This document shows, in pieces, positions 5,377-10,918 of a stretch of 10,918 nucleotides of DNA. The notes under the pieces were generated by a model. The model was not told where the DNA came from and did not search any database. It saw only the letters and a program-made list of their open reading frames with translations. The first letter of the stretch is position 1; the number at the start of each line of letters is the position of its first letter. Position numbers and translations under genes: made by a program. This stretch comes from Candidatus Zixiibacteriota bacterium (lineage in GTDB: Bacteria > Zixibacteria > MSB-5A5 > GN15 > FEB-12): assembly GCA_022570975.1 (NCBI GenBank), contig JACZYS010000068.1, positions 1-10,918 of the forward strand. The letters are read 5' to 3'.

Positions 5377-6660
5377 TTAATTTCTCAATAAATGAAATGA
5401 ACTCAGGAAAACGACAAAAATGATTGCTCCGGCAATGAGAAAAATATTGGCCCCTAAAGATGAATAAAGAAAACCGCCAAGAATCAATCCAATAATACTG
5501 GCAATTGCTCCCGCGCTTCCGGCAAAACCCTGCACCGCCCCCTGAACTTTGTCGCCGGCTGCTTTAGATAGAATCGAAAGAAGCGATGGCCACATGAGAC
5601 CATTTCCAATGGCCAGGAGGGTTGCTCCAATGTAAATAAATTTTGTGTCGGTAGTATTAAAGAAGAGAAAACTTATAGAGAGAATCAAGCTCCCGATCAG
5701 CATCAAATACTTATCTGAAACATTGCTCGACAAAAACTTGAGAAGGGGACCCTGCACCAGGACCATCATGATACTTAAGAAGGCAAAGAAAACCCCGGTA
5801 TTTGTCACCGACCACGACAATACGCTCATAGCATAAACAGGAAATACTACATAGAAAAAATTAAATCCGAGCATTACAAGAAAGTACATGGCCAGCAACA
5901 CCGGAATCCCTTTTATTTTGAACAATGCTGACCTGTCGGTGCTTTCATTTTGTTCGATTTGGTAACAATCTTTCTGGTCCTGTCCGAATACTTTTGAGAA
6001 TCGATGAGAATCCGGTTCGCTCTTGATAATGCATTTTTTTGATTCAGGGAGAAAAAACAAAACGATCAAGGTAGCGATGAATGAAATAACGATGGCGGCA
6101 ATGACGGGTACAATCTCACCATATACAGTGGCACCGAGTAATCCTGCCAGGGCCGGTCCGATCACAAAACCAAGATTTCCGGAGACGGCCATTTTCCCGA
6201 ATTTTTCATTTCTGTCGCTTTCATCTGAAATATCCACCAGATAAGCATTAGCTACGGAAATATTTCCTCCGGTTAAACCATCGGCTGCTCTGGCCACAAA
6301 CAATATTATGAGTGGAAGGGTAACAGAAAATTTACCTAAAAGAGATGAATCAATATTTGTCCAGATAGTTTGCGGAACCAAAAATGCAGTCAGAAGCAAC
6401 AGCCATGAGACCAAAGTTCCGCCCTGACTGAGCAAGAGTATTTTTCTACGGCCGTATTTGTCCGACCACTTTCCCAGAATTGGCGCTCCGATAAATTGGA
6501 AAAACGAGTAGGTTGCACCTATTATGCCATAGATAAGGGCGTTGCCTCCCCATTTTGTTACTAAGAAAATAAGGAAGGGCAAGACTATGCTGAATCCCAA
6601 ACTTCCGACAAAATTAACCGAAAGTATGGGGAGTATCGAAATTTGTTTTTTTTTGTTCAC
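5377..6660 (-). CDS. MFS drug/metabolite exporter, TetA-like (DHA1 group)
   Basis: Inner-membrane proton-coupled antiporter of 427 residues with about 12 predicted membrane helices in two halves, joined by a polar loop at about 205-250. Motif A is intact after helix 2 (GKWSDKYGRRK, 63-73). Helix 4 carries ARAADGLTGG (122-131), and helix 5 has the antiporter motif C (GFVIGPALAGLLG, 164-176). The stretch from ARAADG through the acidic VDISDESDR to motif C closely follows the tetracycline-efflux branch, but the substrate cannot be predicted and resistance should not be assumed. The start is GTG at 6658-6660 with no clear Shine-Dalgarno; no in-frame alternative keeps helix 1. It lies 49 nt after the iron-sulfur protein gene on the same strand and may share its transcript. 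Confidence 0.9.
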   Translation of the reverse strand: MNKKKQISILPILSVNFVGSLGFSIVLPFLIFLVTKWGGNALIYGIIGATYSFFQFIGAPILGKWSDKYGRRKILLLSQGGTLVSWLLLLTAFLVPQTIWTNIDSSLLGKFSVTLPLIILFVARAADGLTGGNISVANAYLVDISDESDRNEKFGKMAVSGNLGFVIGPALAGLLGATVYGEIVPVIAAIVISFIATLIVLFFLPESKKCIIKSEPDSHRFSKVFGQDQKDCYQIEQNESTDRSALFKIKGIPVLLAMYFLVMLGFNFFYVVFPVYAMSVLSWSVTNTGVFFAFLSIMMVLVQGPLLKFLSSNVSDKYLMLIGSLILSISFLFFNTTDTKFIYIGATLLAIGNGLMWPSLLSILSKAAGDKVQGAVQGFAGSAGAIASIIGLILGGFLYSSLGANIFLIAGAIIFVVFLSSFHLLRN

Positions 6661-6709
6661 TCGTTTTGACGCTAATCAAAAATTTTTGGAATTAATTTGA
6701 AAGAAATTC

Positions 6710-7354
6710 TTAGTTCTTATCATCAGTAAATTCAATGTGCCAATGAGTGCCGTCACAGAACGGTTTGTTTTTGGAGCCGCCACATCTGCATAGAGTAAAA
6801 TGATCTTTTGTGGCCCGATTACCCATATCATCAACTTCCAATCTGGGCCCTCCTTTTACGACATAGGGGCCGTTTTTGGCGATGAAAATAAGAGGCTCTG
6901 CAGAGTCAATATTTTTTTCATTTGATTCGGAAGTAAAAGACAAAGCTCCCGATGGGCACTTAGTAATTGTCTTGGCAATCTCTTCTTTTGATGCAGAATC
7001 GGGGTCAATCCACGGCTCAACTTTTAGCTTGAAAACCGATGGGAGTCCGTCTGTACAAAATCCCGCATGGGCGCAGATTCCCCGGTTGTCACTAATGGTG
7101 ATATCATGACCTTTGTATTCATCTTTGTTATCAGGAACTCGCTCCGCAGACTTTTCGTCAGAAAAATTTACCATTGAATGAGTGCCGTCACAGAATGGTT
7201 TATTAGAGGACTTACCGCAACGGCAGAGTGCTATCTGCTCATTGGCTTCAACCGGACCATTGGAATTGCTTAATTGTTTGAGTCCTTTAACAATATAGGG
7301 ACCGTCTTTGGTTGGAATGATGGTAGTTTCATTTGATACTTGCGAATTGTTCAC
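6710..7354 (-). CDS. Iron-sulfur protein: CDGSH - divergent ferredoxin (Fer4_19-like) - CDGSH
   Basis: Predicted soluble electron-transfer or redox-sensing protein of about 214 residues. Residue numbers below count from the first GTG at 7360. Two complete CDGSH motifs each bind a 2Fe-2S cluster through three Cys and one His: CRCGKSSNKPFCDGTH (Cys46, Cys48, Cys57, His61) and CRCGGSKNKPFCDGTH (Cys191, Cys193, Cys202, His206). Between them is a divergent ferredoxin-like domain, ICAHAGFC (Cys96, Cys102) and KCPSGAL (Cys135), as in Fer4_19 proteins. Each CDGSH unit is preceded by a similar strand pair (DGPYIVKG and NGPYVVKG), so the ends are an internal duplication. Two GTG codons are possible; the one at 7352-7354 is preferred because AAGGAG (7360-7365) ends five bases before it, while the GTG at 7358-7360 overlaps that site. 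The physiological role is unknown. Confidence 0.9.
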   Translation of the reverse strand: MNNSQVSNETTIIPTKDGPYIVKGLKQLSNSNGPVEANEQIALCRCGKSSNKPFCDGTHSMVNFSDEKSAERVPDNKDEYKGHDITISDNRGICAHAGFCTDGLPSVFKLKVEPWIDPDSASKEEIAKTITKCPSGALSFTSESNEKNIDSAEPLIFIAKNGPYVVKGGPRLEVDDMGNRATKDHFTLCRCGGSKNKPFCDGTHWHIEFTDDKN

Positions 7355-7491
7355 TTGCACTCCTTTCGTTCAAATCTCTATATGAATAAATGACAAAATT
7401 TAATATTATGCAATCAAGAACTTCAGTAATAAAATAGTGCTCTCTCCAAAATTCTGGAACTAGTAAAGAAAATCCCAGAAATGTAATGCAA

Positions 7492-7521
7492 TTGACTTTC
7501 TTGGCATATCTGCTATATATT
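7492..7521 (+). promoter_or_regulatory. Predicted sigma-70 promoter of the orphan membrane protein
   Basis: TTGACT (7492-7497) is followed after 18 bp by TATATT (7516-7521), or after 16 bp by TATATA (7514-7519). It would give a leader of about 60 nt before the ATG at 7588. It is one of the best sigma-70 matches in the window. Confidence 0.55.
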
Positions 7522-7587
7522 AGAAGCACATTACTTTGTTCTTTTTTCAAGATTGAATAATAAAAATGAAGATGGAGGTTTGAAAGT

Positions 7588-8223
7588 ATGAGTTCAAAGA
7601 GGCTAAAGACAGAAGAATTATCGGAATTGACATCTATGGTTTTCAACAAGTATCAACATCTCTACGATATACGATCCAAAGTCGAAAATAAAATTCATTT
7701 GCTGCTCGGGTTGAATACATTTTTTGTTGCTGGATTCTACAGTATATTCAAAGAAGAATTAGGTCAATACAATATACTCTATGAAATTCCATTCCTATTG
7801 TTAATAATTCCAATCCTATTGATTCTTGTGAATTTTTACTCAAGTAAGACGAGAGCACCTTGGATTGACATTAAAAATTTTAATGCCGACTTAGATTTAT
7901 ATGAGTTTTACAAGAGGGTTTTGATCGCCTCAATGAATTGTGCATATGGTTTATATACTTATCTTGAGAACAGAAGTAAATTAATTCATACATGTCTAAC
8001 ATTTATTGGAATTTCTTTACTTTGGATTGCAGCTTTACTGATATCCAAAATTTGCGATTCAAGCTTGGAAATTTATGAGAAAACAATATTGATTTTTGTT
8101 TTGGTGATTAGTGTTCCAGCTGCCTTACTTCATTCGAAATATAAATTAAAGCAATATCCATATAGAGAAAAAGAATTTGAGTATAAGGAAATCATTGAAA
8201 AATATCTTGAAGAAAGAGGATAA
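7588..8223 (+). CDS. Orphan integral membrane protein, four predicted helices
   Basis: No family is recognised with confidence. The 211 residues have four hydrophobic segments in a two-plus-two layout: about 36-53 (LLLGLNTFFVAGFYSIF), 66-84, 133-153 and 166-184. A 48-residue polar loop separates the two pairs, and a charged C-terminal tail (about 185-211) is rich in Lys and Glu. The N-terminal 35 residues are amphipathic and lead into RSKVENKIHLLL. Two helix hairpins with a cytosolic tail resemble in outline small membrane effectors such as the SLATT or DUF5706 groups, but no nucleotide cyclase or nuclease gene adjoins it, so this is only topology. GGAGG lies nine bases before ATG. GC counted over nine 60-base lines is about 31%, far below lpd (about 50% in three lines), and the gene opposes both neighbours. 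This suggests acquired or fast-evolving DNA. Confidence 0.8.
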   Translation: MSSKRLKTEELSELTSMVFNKYQHLYDIRSKVENKIHLLLGLNTFFVAGFYSIFKEELGQYNILYEIPFLLLIIPILLILVNFYSSKTRAPWIDIKNFNADLDLYEFYKRVLIASMNCAYGLYTYLENRSKLIHTCLTFIGISLLWIAALLISKICDSSLEIYEKTILIFVLVISVPAALLHSKYKLKQYPYREKEFEYKEIIEKYLEERG

Positions 8224-8268
8224 GCGCCGTTTTTCATTCAAGACTTAAAATTTTCATGACATAATATT

Positions 8269-10725
8269 CTACTTTAGAAGTTCTTCATCTTTCTTAAATC
8301 TTGTTATCAAGAAATAACCCAGAGAAATCAGTAGAATATAAACAGTCGTGCCGTAGGTGAAGAGTTTGCCGGTCTTGTATTTTTCTGATTCAAAATAAAA
8401 CTTAACTTCTTTTGCACCTGCAGGAATAGCAACGGCGCGGAAACTGCTGTTAGCTCGCAAAATCTCCGCCGGTTGATTATCTACCAATGCATGCCAGGAC
8501 TCAAAATAATTGTCTGTTAAAACCAGCAGGTGATTGCTCTTTGACTCAATTCCCAAAGTGACCGAGTCCGGCTGATAATTTATAAACCAGACAGAATCTG
8601 AAGTAACTGAATCAGTTGATAATTCCATACCGGGTTCTTTTTCAAGGTAAACAACTCTCAAGAGGTCATCGCTGCCGTCTAAGACAATTTGTTTTATGAC
8701 GTCTAAATCTGTTTCAACTTTGTATTCATCCACCAGAAACACTCTTGGCAAAGCGTTTCCGTTTTCATAGATCGCAATTGAGCCGAATGAAGCGGCCAGA
8801 GCGATTGGTCTCTCTCCAAAATAATTGGGCGGAGGCTGTTGATTGACCGACAGAATAAAATATTTGGTCCCGACCAGATTCAGGAAATTTGGATTCCGCT
8901 GATTTGGCGCCCCCGGACCTCCCAACAGGTTGTCATACCATTTCAATTGATTACCATGATAGCCCACAGGTACCTGTATGCCAAATTTGCATAAATAGTT
9001 TTGTGTAAAAGCAGAAGTATAGTTTGCCACCCGGTACTGATCATTTTTGGAAGAAAGAAAAGTACTGACTACATTTGAATTCCAGTGTGGGGCTGGATCA
9101 ACAGTATCAATAAAACGACTGTTGAATCTTCCGTTGCTTAAAATTGGCAAGAGCAGGACCATGGCCATTACCGTTACAGTTATTTTTCTCTCTCTGTACA
9201 TCCAGATAAGTAAAGCCGCGATTGTAATAAACAAAAACGTCCACCAGGCGCCGGTCTGGATAGCCGACAAATTTTGATAGGCGATATCAATCTTATTATA
9301 GTTTTGCTGTATTCTGGTAGTGAACAAGTCCGGATAAAATAAATTGGCCCAGATGTCAATTGCTTTTTTTCCCAACAAACCAAAAAACAGAGCAATTGCC
9401 AGGGTCAGAGACGGAAATCCCCAGAGAAGATAGTTAAATCTTTTTGATTTTGTTTCGCCAAGTTTTTCATTATCAAGTATCCATTGCAAAGCAAATCCGG
9501 CTGAAAGCGACATGGCAAATGAGAACAGAAACATAATCATTGATGGCGCCCGGAGAGATTCTACTTTTGGAATCAGATAATAAAAAATTCCAAAAAACGG
9601 GGTTGAGTCGCCAAGGGCATAGAGGAGTGCCATAACAGCCAGCCCCAGCATAAAATATGTCACTTTTTTGCGAACGAAAAGAAATCCAATCAAGGCAAAG
9701 AAAATTGTCACCACTCCGGCTGCTTCGGAATTATCTTTGAAGTTGTTTTTTCCCCAGTAATTTGTCTTGGCTTTAGCGGTTGACACACCGGAAAATTCCG
9801 GAATGAGCTGCGAGAATGCCTCCTCGGCATGAAGCGACCACGAGGTTGCCCAGTCCCATCCCTTCTTGGTATCTGAGCGGGGGGAGAATTCCGAAGTATA
9901 TTTATACCCGGGATAAAACTGTATGGCAGAAAGAAAAAGACCAATGATAACCGCGTACACTGCCAACGTTCCTGGTAAAGCCGTTCTTAAAAGATTTCCG
10001 GATTTCTTGAAGTGCAAGACCATTTTAAAAATTGTGTATGCTCCCAGTGCCCAGAGCGAAAAATATGACATCTGCGGGTGAGGCGAGAGAATAATCAGTC
10101 CAATCACAGTGCCCATCATGGTGAAGTTGAAAATCTTTTTTATCAGTCCTTCAATTTCAAAGCCTCTTTCCAAGAATAAAAATGCCAGCGGGAACAAAGC
10201 GGTTACGAAGATTTTTCCATCATGCCCCGGTGCGATAAGTGAAACCAGATAGGGCGCAAACATATAACCAATTCCGGCAAACAATGCTGGCATTCTGTCC
10301 AGTTTGAACTGTCTGGCACAGAGGTACATAAAAATTCCGGCCAGAAAAATATGCCAGAATAAAATCCAACCCAACGAGCGATGCAAGTCACCGAAATATT
10401 TCAAAAATGAGAGTGGATAAAACAAATCTCCATGAAAGGCTTCCACAAAAGGCATGCCGCCAAAAATGTACGGATTCCACTGAGGGACAGAGCCGGTTTC
10501 AAGAACCTGATCAACTAAAAATGAGCGGAAGAATATTCCGGCCTGAATCATGTCTGATCCTTTGAGCATTTTATCAGAAAAGACAAAATCACTGAACATG
10601 AATATCATGGAAAGGAGTATAAGGGCAAAAACCGCAGGCACAAAATATCTGCTTTCAGAAATTGTGCTAAACCTGTCGCTTCTCATGTTTCTTTCAGGTG
10701 GGAGTCTATCTTTTTTCTTACTCAA
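8269..10725 (-). CDS. YfhO-family polytopic membrane protein (GT-C glycosyltransferase-like)
   Basis: Large membrane protein of about 818 residues with a dozen or more predicted helices and a C-terminal soluble beta domain. The first loop after helix 1 has GSDMIQ (Asp at about 58), then PQWNP and GGMP (about 81-92); a later loop has GHDGK (about 167-171). These are the pattern of YfhO proteins, membrane enzymes of the GT-C fold thought to use lipid-linked sugars; Firmicute members act in teichoic acid glycosylation. The C-terminal domain (about 733-785) has YFESWHALVDNQPAEI and RAVAIPAGAKEVKFYF, typical of the family, before a last helix and a basic tail. The sugar and acceptor are unknown. 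The start is uncertain: TTG 10750-10752 lacks a ribosome site, TTG 10723-10725 has AGAGGA ten bases upstream, and ATG 10684-10686 has only GAAAG. The gene converges on the orphan gene with 45 nt between. Confidence 0.88.
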   Translation of the reverse strand: MSKKKDRLPPERNMRSDRFSTISESRYFVPAVFALILLSMIFMFSDFVFSDKMLKGSDMIQAGIFFRSFLVDQVLETGSVPQWNPYIFGGMPFVEAFHGDLFYPLSFLKYFGDLHRSLGWILFWHIFLAGIFMYLCARQFKLDRMPALFAGIGYMFAPYLVSLIAPGHDGKIFVTALFPLAFLFLERGFEIEGLIKKIFNFTMMGTVIGLIILSPHPQMSYFSLWALGAYTIFKMVLHFKKSGNLLRTALPGTLAVYAVIIGLFLSAIQFYPGYKYTSEFSPRSDTKKGWDWATSWSLHAEEAFSQLIPEFSGVSTAKAKTNYWGKNNFKDNSEAAGVVTIFFALIGFLFVRKKVTYFMLGLAVMALLYALGDSTPFFGIFYYLIPKVESLRAPSMIMFLFSFAMSLSAGFALQWILDNEKLGETKSKRFNYLLWGFPSLTLAIALFFGLLGKKAIDIWANLFYPDLFTTRIQQNYNKIDIAYQNLSAIQTGAWWTFLFITIAALLIWMYRERKITVTVMAMVLLLPILSNGRFNSRFIDTVDPAPHWNSNVVSTFLSSKNDQYRVANYTSAFTQNYLCKFGIQVPVGYHGNQLKWYDNLLGGPGAPNQRNPNFLNLVGTKYFILSVNQQPPPNYFGERPIALAASFGSIAIYENGNALPRVFLVDEYKVETDLDVIKQIVLDGSDDLLRVVYLEKEPGMELSTDSVTSDSVWFINYQPDSVTLGIESKSNHLLVLTDNYFESWHALVDNQPAEILRANSSFRAVAIPAGAKEVKFYFESEKYKTGKLFTYGTTVYILLISLGYFLITRFKKDEELLK

Positions 10726-10866
10726 TTGCTCTGTTTCCTCTATAAAAAACAAAATTGCCGGAAGTCTTTCAGATTAAAAGATATTGAAAATTTTATTCAG
10801 GCACAAAGAAAAAGAAAGCTCAATTTCCCGTTGAAATGGTCACAATATCATAAATTATCGAGCTGA

Positions 10867-10895
10867 TTAACGGCTTGAATATCTGTTGTTAACGG
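10867..10895. repeat. Two TTAACGG direct repeats 22 bp apart
   Basis: TTAACGG occurs at 10867-10873 and 10889-10895, two helical turns apart, in the region upstream of the YfhO-family gene. It could be a regulator site for that gene or for a gene beyond the window. A 7-bp repeat can easily arise by chance, so this is weak. Confidence 0.25.
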
Positions 10896-10918
10896 TTATA
10901 TTCCATGTTGAAGATTAG

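Noticed and set aside
5377..6660. Tetracycline resistance gene
   Set aside because: The protein shares TetA-like motifs, but these are common to many DHA1 exporters and the substrate cannot be read from the sequence.
7329..7649. 106-codon minus-strand frame across the promoter of the orphan membrane protein
   Set aside because: It overlaps two better-supported genes and a promoter, and its composition is that of AT-rich noncoding sequence.
1..10918. CRISPR array, prophage or insertion sequence
   Set aside because: No regularly spaced repeats, transposase, integrase or phage-like gene was seen; the window is mostly metabolic and membrane genes.

Overview
The window is ordinary bacterial chromosome of moderate GC, with locally AT-rich patches. 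No rRNA, phage, insertion sequence or CRISPR is visible. The gene set is a bacterial spermidine pathway, a stand-alone dihydrolipoamide dehydrogenase, an elongator tRNA-Met without encoded CCA, a YfhO-type membrane protein and a likely sigma-54 promoter. It points to a Gram-negative, possibly FCB-group bacterium such as a Zixibacteria-like lineage. That placement is a low-confidence guess; no marker gene in the window settles it.

Positions 1-3054 (minus strand) hold a compact operon, read right to left: an XRE-cupin regulator, speD (S-adenosylmethionine decarboxylase), an alanine-racemase-fold ornithine decarboxylase, and speE (spermidine synthase, which runs off the left edge). Together they convert ornithine to putrescine, make the aminopropyl donor, and build spermidine. 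The regulator heads the operon. Two identical copies of the palindrome GTTTAATAAAC, exactly 22 bp apart, lie just downstream of its predicted promoter and are the obvious candidate operators.

Positions 3302-4699 (plus strand) hold a divergent lpd gene that appears to start at a rare ATT codon. Positions 4700-5283 carry no protein gene but are full of structure: a 9-bp palindromic hairpin, further inverted repeats, a sigma-54-like promoter with possible upstream activator repeats, a strong intrinsic terminator about 100 bp downstream (together a candidate small RNA), and a promoter for tRNA-Met at 5284-5357.

Positions 5377-7360 (minus strand) hold a TetA-like MFS exporter, preceded by an iron-sulfur protein with two CDGSH motifs around a divergent ferredoxin-like domain. 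Positions 7588-8223 (plus strand) hold an AT-rich orphan four-helix membrane protein with its own good promoter. Positions 8269 to about 10725 (minus strand) hold a large YfhO-family, GT-C-like membrane protein. The right end (10753-10918) is upstream sequence with a small pair of direct repeats.
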